A stretch of DNA of 64,000 nt from assembly GCF_002156875.1 (NCBI RefSeq), contig NZ_NCSY01000001.1, positions 496,001 through 560,000 on the forward strand. The letters are read 5' to 3'. Positions 26,251 to 35,107 of the stretch are shown in pieces (the first letter of the stretch is position 1; each line of letters starts with the position of its first letter). The position numbers and the translations under genes are program-made. This stretch comes from Bacillus sp. EAC. GTDB taxonomy: Bacteria; Bacillota; Bacilli; Bacillales; Bacillaceae_G. The notes beneath the pieces are model-generated. The model was given only the letters and a program-made list of their open reading frames with translations, was not told the origin of the DNA and did not search any database.

Positions 26251-26862
26251 TCACCTTTTTCTTTCTATTGCAAAAGTATCTGAAATAGCACGTGAATATG
26301 AGTGTCCAGCTAAACGTCCAACAGGATTAAGTTTTTCTGTATCAATTTTGCCATTTTCATATAACTCATCATTAATATGAACATTTACAACTTTTCCAAT
26401 TACTAGGCTTCCAGCACCTTTGTTTTCTCCAAAATGTAAAAGTTCATGTAATTCGCATTCAAGTCCTACTAAACTCTCTTTTACACGAGGTATTTTTATA
26501 GTTGTACCTTCCACTTTTGTTAGTCCAACTTGTTCAAATTCATCTACACCATGAGGAAAATCAGCAGCAGCATTATTCACTTGCTCACAGATCTCTTCAC
26601 TTACGATATTAATAATGAATTTTTTCGTACTCTCGATATTTTTTAAAGTATCCTTTTTTTCACCATCTGTCCCTCGTATCATTGGAGCAAAACATACGAG
26701 CATTGGATCTGCACAAATCGCTGTAAAGAAACTAAAAGGTGCAACATTCGCTACACCTTCGTTATTAACAGTTGAAACAAATGCAATTGGACGAGGTAAC
26801 ACTGAACCAATTAATAGCTTATAAGCATCTTGCCATGGTAAAGTATCCGGTCTAATTTCCAC
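26251..26862 (-). CDS. Flavin reductase family protein
   Basis: A 203-residue FMN-binding split-barrel protein (LIGSVLPRPIAFVSTVNNEGVANVAPFSFF, NIVSEEICEQVN, HSYSRAISDTFAI). Members bind FMN and reduce flavin or act as flavoenzymes. The placement between HPPD and FAH inside the operon indicates a role in aromatic degradation, perhaps reducing flavin for a partner or repairing quinoid by-products; neither is shown. A GTG start is preceded by AAGGGG. Confidence 0.88.
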   Translation of the reverse strand: MEIRPDTLPWQDAYKLLIGSVLPRPIAFVSTVNNEGVANVAPFSFFTAICADPMLVCFAPMIRGTDGEKKDTLKNIESTKKFIINIVSEEICEQVNNAAADFPHGVDEFEQVGLTKVEGTTIKIPRVKESLVGLECELHELLHFGENKGAGSLVIGKVVNVHINDELYENGKIDTEKLNPVGRLAGHSYSRAISDTFAIERKR

Positions 26863-26874
26863 TGCTACAACCCC

Positions 26875-27993
26875 TTATAGATTTCCTCGCAATGCTTGTT
26901 CACGCTCAATTGATTCAAATAGTGCTTTAAAGTTTCCATCACCGAACCCTTTTGCACCTTTACGTTGAATGATTTCAATAAATAATGTAGGACGATCTAC
27001 GATTGGTCGAGTAAATATTTGTAATAAATACCCTTCATCGTCGCGGTCAACTAAAATCTTTAACTCTCTTAATTTCTCAATATCTTCATCTATTTTTCCT
27101 ACACGTTCAGTTAACATATCATAATAAGTATCTGGCGTTTTTAAGAATTCAACACCTAATGCTCTAAGTTTACCTACTGTATCAACGATGTCTTCTGTTA
27201 AAAGAGCTAAATGTTGTACACCAGGTCCATTATTGTAATCTAAATACTCTTGAATTTGTGATTTGCGTTTTCCTTCAGCAGGTTCATTGATTGGGAATTT
27301 AATGCGACTTCCATTCGTCATAACTTTAGACATTAATGCAGAATATTCCGTACTGATGTCATCATCATCAAAATGAATCATTGATTGGAATCCCATTACA
27401 TTTTCGTAGTAATTTACCCATTCTTCCATTTTTTCAACATTTCCTACTACATGGTCTACTGCGATTAAGCCTGTTTCATTTACTGGAATTGTAAACGATT
27501 TGTCTACGTATCCTGGTAAAAATACACCTTTATAGTCTTTTTTCTCAATTAATGTATGAATTGTATCCCCATAAGTACCAATAACAGCCTTTTTAACTGT
27601 TCCATACTCATCACTTATTTCAGTAGGTGGTAAAATCTTAATTGCTCCGCGACTCACTGCACCTTGGTATGCCTTCTCAATATCATCAACTAATAACGAA
27701 ATATCTTTAACTCCATCGCCATGTTTTTTTACGAACTCAGCAATTTTAGAATCTTCTTTTAAAGCTCCAGTAATAACAAGACGGATGCTGCCGTTTTTTA
27801 ATACGTAAGAAACTTTGTCACGAACCTTTGTTTCTAATCCTGAATAAGCGATTGGCGTAAATCCAAAAGTATTCGCAAAAAAATAAGCAGTTTGTTTAGC
27901 ATTTCCTACATATAATTCTAAATGATGCACTTCTTGAACAGGAAAGATATCATAACTATTATTTGCTTGTTTTGTTAATTCATTTTGTTTCAT
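26875..27993 (-). CDS. hpd: 4-hydroxyphenylpyruvate dioxygenase
   Basis: A 372-residue enzyme with two VOC-type halves. It converts 4-hydroxyphenylpyruvate to homogentisate. The N-terminal half starts VQEVHHLELYVGNAKQTAYFF; the catalytic half has the iron ligands in AVDHVVGNV, VQHLALLTEDI and LFIEIIQRKG. It is the first gene of the tyrosine catabolism operon. AGGAGGAA precedes the ATG. A cre site and a separate palindrome lie upstream. Confidence 0.95.
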   Translation of the reverse strand: MKQNELTKQANNSYDIFPVQEVHHLELYVGNAKQTAYFFANTFGFTPIAYSGLETKVRDKVSYVLKNGSIRLVITGALKEDSKIAEFVKKHGDGVKDISLLVDDIEKAYQGAVSRGAIKILPPTEISDEYGTVKKAVIGTYGDTIHTLIEKKDYKGVFLPGYVDKSFTIPVNETGLIAVDHVVGNVEKMEEWVNYYENVMGFQSMIHFDDDDISTEYSALMSKVMTNGSRIKFPINEPAEGKRKSQIQEYLDYNNGPGVQHLALLTEDIVDTVGKLRALGVEFLKTPDTYYDMLTERVGKIDEDIEKLRELKILVDRDDEGYLLQIFTRPIVDRPTLFIEIIQRKGAKGFGDGNFKALFESIEREQALRGNL

Positions 27994-28051
27994 TTCAATT
28001 TCCTCCTATAAAATACGATATTTGTGAAGAAAAAAACTATGTAAAAACATT

Positions 28052-28067
28052 AAGTAAACGCTTACAA
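28052..28067 (-). promoter_or_regulatory. cre site (CcpA) upstream of hpd
   Basis: Minus-strand TGTAAGCGTTTACT closely matches the catabolite-responsive element consensus WTGNAANCGNWNNCW. It lies about 60 bases before the hpd start, near or downstream of the promoter, so CcpA should repress the operon in rich carbon sources. Confidence 0.7.
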
Positions 28068-28107
28068 AACAAAAAAACTACATCATAAAAAATCGATAAC
28101 TTTTGCA

Positions 28108-28120
28108 TGACTTGTAGTCA
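28108..28120. promoter_or_regulatory. Palindromic operator candidate upstream of hpd
   Basis: TGACTTGTAGTCA is a perfect inverted repeat TGACT-TGT-AGTCA. It overlaps TTGACT, a -35-like box for hpd on the minus strand. It could be bound by a pathway-specific regulator, none of which is encoded beside it except the HxlR gene. Confidence 0.45.
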
Positions 28121-28329
28121 AGAAATTCATTTAGTATTATATGGACATTCCTCCCTTTTCGAACAAACAACCTTTACTACTATATGAAAAATAACATAAA
28201 TTGATGATACCCATTTATAAATTAATAGTAGTACCTAGTTAAAGGATTTCTACAACTTTTTTAGAATTCCTCCCAAAAAAAAATAATTTATCGAAATTTC
28301 TGTCGTTTCTAAATTTTTAGTTACTTATT

Positions 28330-28659
28330 TTACTCATTTATTTCGTTTCTTTTCTTATTAATATGCTGACCACCCCAAGCACATAAAGCATCTAAAATGG
28401 GTTTCATAGATTTTCCGTATTCATTTAATTCATATTCTACTTTTGGTGGTATTTGATCATATGTTAATCGATTAATTAATCCATCCGCTTCTAGCTCTCT
28501 TAGTTGCTGAGTTAACATTTTTTGAGTAATCTTTGGCATTAATTTTCTTAATTCATTGGTTCTCTTCTTCCCCGTCTCTAAATGACAAAGTATAATACAT
28601 TTCCATTTGCCACCGATTACATCGATAGCAGCTTCAATCGGCATATTATAATCTTTCAT
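28330..28659 (-). CDS. HxlR family transcriptional regulator
   Basis: A 109-residue winged-helix protein (AIDVIGGKWKCIILCHLETGKKRTNELRKLMP, KITQKMLTQQLRELEADGLI, PKVEYELNEYGKSMKPILDAL). HxlR/YodB proteins sense aldehydes, quinones or disulfide stress through an N-terminal Cys. Here Cys is at 21 (WKCIIL) and 24 rather than near residue 6. It is divergent from a flavodoxin-like gene and probably controls it through the palindromes between them. Confidence 0.93.
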   Translation of the reverse strand: MKDYNMPIEAAIDVIGGKWKCIILCHLETGKKRTNELRKLMPKITQKMLTQQLRELEADGLINRLTYDQIPPKVEYELNEYGKSMKPILDALCAWGGQHINKKRNEINE

Positions 28660-28678
28660 AAATCCTCCATCATATATA

Positions 28679-28717
28679 GGTACTTTTTAGTGCCTATGGA
28701 ACTATTTAGTACGTACT
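28679..28717. promoter_or_regulatory. Operator candidates between HxlR gene and flavodoxin-like gene
   Basis: GGTACT-tttt-AGTGCC (28679-28694, one mismatch) and AGTACGTACT (28708-28717, perfect). Both carry the TACT/AGTA half-sites typical of HxlR-family operators. They lie in the divergent intergenic region. Confidence 0.5.
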
Positions 28718-28798
28718 TTATTCTTTGTTTTTTATAGTTCATAATATCATGTATCCTTTGATTCATTCAATTTAAAAAGAATAGGAGTGAAGTAGTGT

Positions 28799-29335
28799 AT
28801 GTTTATACTTCATGGTAGTTCAAGAGAAAACGGTAACACAGAACAATTAACAAATATCATCACAAAAGGACTATCGATTAAAGAAGTTCATTTACGTCAC
28901 AAAAAGATAGAGCCTATCAATGATCAACGCCATGAACCATCTGGTTTCCAACATGTAGATGATGATTACGAAGCGATTGTAAAAGAAATGTTAGAACATG
29001 ATACAATTATTTTTTCAACTCCACTATATTGGTATGGAATGAGTGGCTATATGAAAAACTTTATTGATCGCTGGTCACAAAGCCTTCGTGATAAAGAACT
29101 TCAATTCACTGATAAAATGAAAACGAAAAAAATTTATGTTGTCATAGTCGGTGGGGACAATCCAAAATTAAAAGCACTTCCACTCGTTCTTCAATTTAAA
29201 CATATTGTGGAATTTGTCGGAGCAACATTTGAAGGCTATATTATTGGTGAAGGAAATTCACCAGGAGCTGTCATTGAAGATGTATTAGCAATTGAACAAG
29301 CCAAACAGTTAAATGATTTGCTTAAAACACACTAA
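28799..29335 (+). CDS. NADPH-dependent FMN reductase / flavodoxin-like protein
   Basis: A 178-residue flavodoxin-fold protein. The phosphate loop is HGSSRENGNTEQL near the N-terminus, and STPLYWYGMSGYMKNFIDRW is the second flavin-binding motif. Such proteins reduce quinones or azo compounds with NAD(P)H. It heads a pair with an alcohol dehydrogenase and is divergent from an HxlR regulator, suggesting quinone or aldehyde detoxification. AGGAG lies 11 bases before the ATG. Confidence 0.88.
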   Translation: MFILHGSSRENGNTEQLTNIITKGLSIKEVHLRHKKIEPINDQRHEPSGFQHVDDDYEAIVKEMLEHDTIIFSTPLYWYGMSGYMKNFIDRWSQSLRDKELQFTDKMKTKKIYVVIVGGDNPKLKALPLVLQFKHIVEFVGATFEGYIIGEGNSPGAVIEDVLAIEQAKQLNDLLKTH

Positions 29336-29363
29336 TTGAAATTTACTTTTAAGGAGAATTCAC

Positions 29364-30521
29364 TTGATTCCATTTTTACAACATAATCCAACGAAATTAT
29401 GGTTTGGTAAAAACCAAATCGAACAACTAGCAAACGAAGTACAAAATTACGATCGTATTTTACTTGTATATGGTGGCGGAAGCATTAAAAAGAATGGTGT
29501 TTATGATGATGTATTAAAACACTTAACAAATAAAACGATTTTTGAACTTACTGGGGTTGAACCAAATCCAAGGCTAACGACTGTACAAAAAGGAATTCAA
29601 ATTTGCAGAGAAGAAAAAATTGATTTTATATTAGCAGTTGGTGGCGGTAGTGTGATTGATTGTGTCAAAGCTATTGCGATTGGCGTACTGTATGATGGAA
29701 ATGTTTGGGATATTATTACACGAAAAGTACAGCCATCTGAAGCACTTCCATTCGGTACTGTTTTAACATTAGCTGCAACAGGTTCGGAAATGAATTGTAC
29801 ATCTGTTATTTCAAATATGGAATGTAATGAAAAAAGAGGTTGGAGTAATCCTTTAGTTTTCCCTAAATTTTCGATTCTAGATCCGACTTATACATTCTCA
29901 GTTCCATTAGATCAAACAATCTATGGAATTGTAGATATCATGTCTCATGCACTAGAACAGTATTTCCATCTCGTAAGTAATACACCAATGATCGACCGCT
30001 TTATTGAGAGCGTATTAATTACAGTTATTGAAGCAGGAAGCAAGCTCGTAACTGATTTAGAAAACTACGACTTACGCGAGACAATCATGTATGCTGGAAC
30101 AACTGCATTTAATGATACATTATTAAACGGTACAGATGGTGGAGATTGGGCATCTCATCAAATTGAACACGCCGTTTCGGCTTTATATGACATCCCACAT
30201 GGAGGCGGTTTAGCCATTATTTTCCCAAATTGGCTAAGCCATTGCTTAGAATATAATCCTAGCCGAATAAAAATGCTGGCTACTAATGTATTTGGAATAA
30301 GTGAAGAAGGTAAAACAAATGTGGAAGTTGCGCAAGAAGGGATCGATGCTTTAAGAAACTTCTGGAATTCAATTGGCGCACCAAGCCGACTGGCAGATTA
30401 TCAAATTGATGACTCTCGTTTAGATGAATTAGTTGAAAAATCATTTGTAAAGAGTGTTGTAGGTGGTTATAAAATTTTAGATAAAGAAAGTGCTAGAGAT
30501 ATTCTTATACGCTCTCTTTAA
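29364..30521 (+). CDS. Iron-containing alcohol dehydrogenase, butanol dehydrogenase type
   Basis: A 385-residue group III alcohol dehydrogenase of the YugJ/BDH type. It has the NAD(P)-binding [11 protein letters not shown] and [28 protein letters not shown], and metal-binding His residues in [32 protein letters not shown]. It reduces aldehydes to alcohols. TTG is the start, 7 bases after AAGGAG; it follows the flavodoxin-like gene by 28 bases and is probably co-transcribed. Confidence 0.93.
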   Translation: MIPFLQHNPTKLWFGKNQIEQLANEVQNYDRILLVYGGGSIKKNGVYDDVLKHLTNKTIFELTGVEPNPRLTTVQKGIQICREEKIDFILAVGGGSVIDCVKAIAIGVLYDGNVWDIITRKVQPSEALPFGTVLTLAATGSEMNCTSVISNMECNEKRGWSNPLVFPKFSILDPTYTFSVPLDQTIYGIVDIMSHALEQYFHLVSNTPMIDRFIESVLITVIEAGSKLVTDLENYDLRETIMYAGTTAFNDTLLNGTDGGDWASHQIEHAVSALYDIPHGGGLAIIFPNWLSHCLEYNPSRIKMLATNVFGISEEGKTNVEVAQEGIDALRNFWNSIGAPSRLADYQIDDSRLDELVEKSFVKSVVGGYKILDKESARDILIRSL

Positions 30522-30536
30522 ACTTTAATAATGATT

Positions 30537-30568
30537 AAAAGAACCTTGCAAAAACAAGGTTCTTTTTT
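30537..30568 (+). terminator. Terminator after alcohol dehydrogenase gene
   Basis: AAAAGAACCTTG-caaaaa-CAAGGTTCTTTTTT. The symmetrical T/A flanks allow it to act for the convergent kinase gene too. Confidence 0.87.
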
Positions 30569-30605
30569 TACATTTTCAGATTCTGAAAATCATCTATCAA
30601 AAATT

Positions 30606-31559
30606 TTAAAAATTTATTTCTTCCCAACTTAATTCATTAACATGATTGTTGACGAGATCATAACACATATTTGGGTTAATCGTATCTTTATGCGAAATTG
30701 TAATAGATGACATTGATACCGCAAATTTAACAGTATTTACTATATTCATGTTCTTCATATAACAATTACCAATCCCAGCAACAAGTGCATCACCCGCTCC
30801 TGTAACATTTACGACTGAAATTCCATTTGCTTTTATAATTCCTTCTTCAATCCCGTTATGATAATATATCCCTTCTGAATCTAAGCTGATAAAAACGTTC
30901 TGTACGCCGATTTCTCTAAAGTAATTTCCAGCTTTTCGAACATCTTCTATCGTTTTGATTTCAAATCCACATAAAACTTCTGCTTCATGACGATTTGGTT
31001 TAATTGTATGAAAATATTTAATGTAATCTTTTATTTTGTATGCCTTCGCTGCTGATACAGGATCAAGTATAAATTTTGTATCCTTATGGAACGCTGTTAA
31101 TAAATATGCCAAGGTTGTTGGATTATCGGCATCTACAACCATATATTCCGCATTTCGAATAACCTCTGCTTTAGAATTTATAAATTCATTTGTAAAATTG
31201 TTTGTGATCTTTAAGTCAACAACCGCAGAAACCATTTCACCACATTCATCTAATATAGCTAAATATGTTGGAGTGGATTCTCCCTCTATTATTAACGTAT
31301 CGCTCATATCAATATTTAACCTTTTTGCGTGATTTAACATGTTCATTCCATTTATATCGTCTCCAAGAACCGATATGAATTTTGTATTTAAACCAATTTT
31401 AGCCATATTTTCAGCTATGTTACGACAGACTCCACCAAATGAAAATTTGACACTACCTGGGTTAGAATCAAATGGTCGATAATTTTTCTTCGTAAAACCG
31501 ATAATATCACATATAGAAACACCAAAAACTAATATATAAGGTTCTTTATTATTACTCAT
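30606..31559 (-). CDS. PfkB family kinase, PsuK-like pseudouridine kinase
   Basis: A 317-residue ribokinase-fold enzyme. The N-terminal DSNPGSVKFSFGGVCRNIAENMAKIG closely follows the pseudouridine kinase pattern (DSNPG-KF-GGV-RNIA-N-A-LG), and NVTGAGDALVAGIG is the PfkB catalytic signature. PsuK phosphorylates pseudouridine, the first step of its degradation. The partner PsuG is not in the window, so substrate remains inferred. The ATG at 31559 follows AAAGGA by 8 bases. It diverges from queT. Confidence 0.78.
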   Translation of the reverse strand: MSNNKEPYILVFGVSICDIIGFTKKNYRPFDSNPGSVKFSFGGVCRNIAENMAKIGLNTKFISVLGDDINGMNMLNHAKRLNIDMSDTLIIEGESTPTYLAILDECGEMVSAVVDLKITNNFTNEFINSKAEVIRNAEYMVVDADNPTTLAYLLTAFHKDTKFILDPVSAAKAYKIKDYIKYFHTIKPNRHEAEVLCGFEIKTIEDVRKAGNYFREIGVQNVFISLDSEGIYYHNGIEEGIIKANGISVVNVTGAGDALVAGIGNCYMKNMNIVNTVKFAVSMSSITISHKDTINPNMCYDLVNNHVNELSWEEINF

Positions 31560-31684
31560 CTTGTCAGTCCTTTCGGTTTTATTTGAAAGAAAAATCAATC
31601 GTTAATTTTATTATATCAGTATAACATACGTTTCTTTCATTCTATTTTTTGAACTTTAGTTCACAAATTTATTCAGAAATTCAA

Positions 31685-31713
31685 TTGACAGAGGTATTAT
31701 ATGATTATACAAT
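31685..31713 (+). promoter_or_regulatory. Promoter of queT
   Basis: TTGACA, 17-base spacer, TACAAT. Transcription would begin shortly before the preQ1 aptamer. Confidence 0.7.
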
Positions 31714-31740
31714 AGAAATTTAATTCTAAAAATATTATAA

Positions 31741-31779
31741 TACGTGGTTCGAAAACCTCCCACGGAAAAAAACTAAGGA
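31741..31779 (+). ncRNA. preQ1-I riboswitch
   Basis: CGTGG-TTCGAAAACCTC-CCACG forms P1 and the tail AAAAAAACTAAGG provides the A-rich strand and pseudoknot bases, the pattern of class I preQ1 riboswitches. The tail overlaps the queT ribosome binding site, so ligand binding should block translation. Position before queT supports it. Confidence 0.92.
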
Positions 31780-31788
31780 GAAATGAAA

Positions 31789-32274
31789 ATGAAGTTAAAA
31801 ACAATTGCAGTAAATGGTGTATTTGCTGCACTTTATATTGCGGTTACTTATTTTATTCAGCCTTTTGGATTCTCAAATATCCAATTCAGATTATCCGAAA
31901 TGTTTAATCATCTAGTTGTATTTAATAAAAAATACATCTTTGGAATTGTATTAGGCGTATTTTTAGCGAACTTATTCTTCTCACCTATGGTGGCTTACGA
32001 TTTAATTTTTGGTGTAGGACAAACTATTATCTCATTATTAATAACGATTGTAACTACTAAGTTTATTAAGGCTATTATTCCCAGAATGATTATTAATACA
32101 ATCGTCTTTACAATCTCGATGTTCCTCATTGCTATTGAGCTCAAACTAGCATTTGGACTTCCATTCCCTATTACTTATTTAACGACTGCTATTGGTGAAT
32201 TTCTTGTAATGACTATCGGCATACCATTAATGTATTATTTAAATAAACGAATTAAGTTTGATAAGCTAATCTAA
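31789..32274 (+). CDS. queT: QueT family queuosine precursor transporter
   Basis: A 161-residue membrane protein with about five hydrophobic helices. It starts KLKTIAVNGVFAALYIAVTY and has the family segment FRLSEMFNHLVVFNKKYIFGIVLG. QueT is the substrate-binding S-component of an ECF importer for queuosine precursors such as preQ1. The ATG at 31789 is preferred, as AAGGAG lies 8 bases before it; an ATG 6 bases earlier is too close. Controlled by the preQ1-I riboswitch. Confidence 0.94.
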   Translation: MKLKTIAVNGVFAALYIAVTYFIQPFGFSNIQFRLSEMFNHLVVFNKKYIFGIVLGVFLANLFFSPMVAYDLIFGVGQTIISLLITIVTTKFIKAIIPRMIINTIVFTISMFLIAIELKLAFGLPFPITYLTTAIGEFLVMTIGIPLMYYLNKRIKFDKLI

Positions 32275-32313
32275 AAAAAGAGTCGCTTCCATCTGGAAGC
32301 AACTCTTTTTTTT
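32274..32313 (+). terminator. Terminator after queT
   Basis: AAAGAGT-c-GCTTCC-atct-GGAAGC-a-ACTCTTTTTTTT, immediately after the stop codon. Confidence 0.87.
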
Positions 32314-32333
32314 GTATGTATGTTCTATATGAT

Positions 32334-32711
32334 TTATTTATCTTCTCGTAATAAATAATCGTTGCCATCTTGATCATAGAAGGAGAACATTGATCCATAA
32401 GGCATTCTCATCATGTCGTCAACTTTTATACCATTTTGCTTCATTTTTTCATATGCAGATTCAATATCAGTTGTACTCAAAATAACAGATGGATGTGCTA
32501 TTTTTTCTGGTTTAAATTGTTCCATTGATGATTTAGAATAAAGTACAAAAGTAGTAAATTCATCTTCACTTGGTCCTACTTCAATCCACTTAGCATCTGG
32601 ACCCATTGGCATTTCAATCTTTAACACAAAGCCCATTTTATTTATCCAAAAATCTTTTGCTTGTTCTTGATCTTGAACATAAACAGTCACTTTACCAATT
32701 TTGTTAATCAT
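32334..32711 (-). CDS. VOC family protein (glyoxalase/bleomycin resistance fold)
   Basis: A 125-residue single VOC domain with beta-alpha-beta repeats (KIGKVTVYVQDQEQAKDFWINKMGF, PYGSMFSFYDQDGNDYLLRE). Members bind metals or small ligands and range from isomerases to dioxygenases; substrate unknown. The ATG at 32711 follows GGAGGA; the upstream in-frame extension has no ribosome binding site. Single gene. Confidence 0.87.
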   Translation of the reverse strand: MINKIGKVTVYVQDQEQAKDFWINKMGFVLKIEMPMGPDAKWIEVGPSEDEFTTFVLYSKSSMEQFKPEKIAHPSVILSTTDIESAYEKMKQNGIKVDDMMRMPYGSMFSFYDQDGNDYLLREDK

Positions 32712-33128
32712 TAAGATTCTCCTCCTGAACAATAGTCATACCAAAGATTAGTTTATCAAATCCACTACTATTAAACAAATCAATATTCAATACAGATAAT
32801 TTAATTTTATAAATTTTATATAAATTGTACTTTTTTCGCATTTTGATAAACACTCTGTTAATGATTATTGTTAAAATTAAACAAACACATCGTTCTGAAA
32901 GATTTAACAAAATTAGTTTAAAGCGTGACTAATGAGATTGGAGTGGAAGGTTGAGAAATCTTTTGGAGTAACGAGAAGGATGATACCCCGCAGGCCAGCC
33001 CAGGAGACTAATCTCTCGCTCCAAGAAAATGGAGCATTCCTGTTATGGAAATCAACATTATTTTGAACAGAGCCTTGAAAATAGGCTATACAGTGCATAT
33101 TAAAAAACGACTCAATTTCTTGAGTCGT
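32712..33128. other. Gene-free stretch before mutL end
   Basis: Holds the upstream region of the VOC gene, the dispersed repeat copy 2 and the mutL terminator. Open frames across it (32704-32910, 32913-33098 minus) have no ribosome binding sites or family likeness and are rejected. Confidence 0.5.
32936..33075 (+). repeat. Dispersed intergenic repeat, copy 2 (longest)
   Basis: Starts GATTGGAGTGGAAGGTTGAG and ends GAGCATTCCTG...TGGAAATCAACATT...GAACAGAGCC. It has the full plan of the Bacillus intergenic repeat: GC-rich core with CCCGCAGGCCAGCCCAGGAG flanked by A/T sequence. It has no ORF of its own. Other copies are at 7839-7945 and 49000-49130. Confidence 0.65.
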
Positions 33129-33130
33129 TT
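33102..33130 (-). terminator. Terminator of mutS-mutL operon
   Basis: Minus-strand AAACGACTCAA-gaaat-TTGAGTCGTTTTTT, overlapping the mutL stop codon. Confidence 0.85.
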
Positions 33131-35060
33131 ACATTACCCTCTTAAACATTTTTTCAAGTTCATACGAACTAAAATGAATGACAATTGGGCGTCCGTGTGG
33201 ACATGTAAATGGATTTGTTGATTTTCTTAATGATTCTAACAAACTAAAAATTTCATCGTTTGTAATATATTGATTTGCTTTAATTGATGCCTTACAACTC
33301 ATCATAATTGCTTTTTCTTCTCTTAATTTCTTAATATTAATCGTTCCTCGTTTTAAAAGTTCTTGAATCATTTCATCGATTAATGTTTCTTCTTGTCCAT
33401 CAGGAAACCAATTCGGATGCTCACGTATGACATAACTATTAGAACCAAATTTTTCAATGAATAGACCAACTTCCTGTAGCTCATCATGGTATTGATCTAA
33501 AAGAATAGCTTGTTCAGGAGATACATCAAACGTAATTGGAATCAATAAAGTTTGAAGTTCTGATGCAATTTCACCAATCTTTTCTTTAAAGTATTCATAA
33601 TAAATTCTTTCTTGAGCTGCATGTTGATCAATTAAATAAAGTCCATTCTCATTTTGAGCAATTATATATGTTCCATGCATCTGTCCAATCGGATAGAGCG
33701 GAGGTAACTGATCAATATTTCCCTCGTCATAAACAGTTTCATTAATCAAAACAGTTTCTTCATTTTGATGATTAGTTTTATTTTGTACTATATTTGTAAC
33801 CTCTTGATCTAAATTCGAATTAGATTTATTAAAATAGAGGCTCTCATAATCAATTGACTCTTCAATATGCAAAGTATCTTGCAAATCATCTATATTCGTT
33901 TTATTTTCGTTAGTCGATTCAGCCGAATATTCAGTACTAGGATAAGAATCTGATTGTAAAGAGAAAGGTAATTTCTTGTCAAACTCTTCTTTTGACGTGT
34001 GTTCAAATGAAAATGTAGACTGTTCACTTATCACTTTTTCTTTTGGAGTTGATCTAGTTATTTCAGGAATTAATGAGCGACCTCTAAATACTTTTTTAAT
34101 ACTTTCAGTTATAAGTGTATACAGTTGTTCTTCTTTACTAAAACGGACTTCTTGTTTCGTAGGGTGTACATTTACATCAACTAACTGCGGATCCATCTTT
34201 ATAAAAAGAGCTACAATTGGAAATCGACCAATTGGAAGTAAAGTATGATAGCCTTCACTAATAGATTTATTAACACCATAATGCTTTACATAACGACCAT
34301 TTACATAAAGAGATAAATAGTTTCGTGTAGCTCGAGTAAATTCAGGCATAGATAAGTAGCCTTCTATTTGAAAATCTAATGATTCTCCCTTGAAATGAAC
34401 CATGTTTTTTGCAATTTGAAGGCCATATAAAGATGCTAATATTTGTCTTGCATCACCGTTTCCATTACTGCGAAACATTAATTTTTCATTATGTTTTAAA
34501 TCAAAAGCAATAGACGGATTTGCTAATGCCAATCGATACACCACATCCGTTATATTACTTAATTCTGTTTGGACTGTCCGCATATATTTCAATCTTGCTG
34601 GCGTATTAAAAAATAGATTTGAAACTTCAATACTTGTGCCTTTTGACTTTGCAATTTCGATTTGAGATTGTAGAACTCCGCCTTTTAATATTGTTTCAAT
34701 ACCAAGTCCTTCTTCAGTAGCTGTCTTTACAGTAACGTAACTTACTGAAGCGATACTCGGTAGTGCTTCACCTCGAAACCCTAGCGTACGAATTCGAAAT
34801 AAATCATTTTCATTTTTAATTTTACTAGTTGCATGACGTTCAAATGCAAGAATACTATCTTCTTTTGACATACCTTCACCATTATCACTTATATAGATTC
34901 TTGAAAGACCACCATCACTAATTTCGATTGAAATACGTGTACTATTTGCGTCTATCGCATTTTCAAGCAATTCTTTTACAACTGATGCCGGACGCTCAAC
35001 TACTTCACCTGCGGCTATTTGATTGGCTAATATCTCATCTAATTTTTTTATCTTTGACAT
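33129..35060 (-). CDS. mutL: DNA mismatch repair protein MutL
   Basis: A 643-residue GHKL ATPase/endonuclease. N-terminal motifs are [22 protein letters not shown] and [17 protein letters not shown] low-complexity linker (about 340-450) follows, then a C-terminal endonuclease domain with [26 protein letters not shown] and the zinc motif CPHGRPIVI. It nicks the new strand after MutS recognises a mismatch, as in bacteria without MutH. AGGAGG lies 6 bases before the ATG at 35060; downstream of mutS by 47 bases. Confidence 0.97.
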   Translation of the reverse strand: MSKIKKLDEILANQIAAGEVVERPASVVKELLENAIDANSTRISIEISDGGLSRIYISDNGEGMSKEDSILAFERHATSKIKNENDLFRIRTLGFRGEALPSIASVSYVTVKTATEEGLGIETILKGGVLQSQIEIAKSKGTSIEVSNLFFNTPARLKYMRTVQTELSNITDVVYRLALANPSIAFDLKHNEKLMFRSNGNGDARQILASLYGLQIAKNMVHFKGESLDFQIEGYLSMPEFTRATRNYLSLYVNGRYVKHYGVNKSISEGYHTLLPIGRFPIVALFIKMDPQLVDVNVHPTKQEVRFSKEEQLYTLITESIKKVFRGRSLIPEITRSTPKEKVISEQSTFSFEHTSKEEFDKKLPFSLQSDSYPSTEYSAESTNENKTNIDDLQDTLHIEESIDYESLYFNKSNSNLDQEVTNIVQNKTNHQNEETVLINETVYDEGNIDQLPPLYPIGQMHGTYIIAQNENGLYLIDQHAAQERIYYEYFKEKIGEIASELQTLLIPITFDVSPEQAILLDQYHDELQEVGLFIEKFGSNSYVIREHPNWFPDGQEETLIDEMIQELLKRGTINIKKLREEKAIMMSCKASIKANQYITNDEIFSLLESLRKSTNPFTCPHGRPIVIHFSSYELEKMFKRVM

Positions 35061-35107
35061 AAGCATCCTCCTTTCTGAATAAAAAGAAAGGCCTAGATGG
35101 CCCCCTT

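Larger units (their letters stand above)
27994..28329. other. Regulatory gap between hpd and the HxlR gene
   Basis: Contains the hpd 5' region with a cre site and a 13-bp palindrome (separate entries). The rest (28121-28329) is A/T rich with no gene or clear structure seen. Confidence 0.5.

Noticed and set aside
32913-33098. Minus-strand ORF of 61 codons
   Set aside because: Product of reading through repeat copy 2; the same repeat elsewhere is non-coding.
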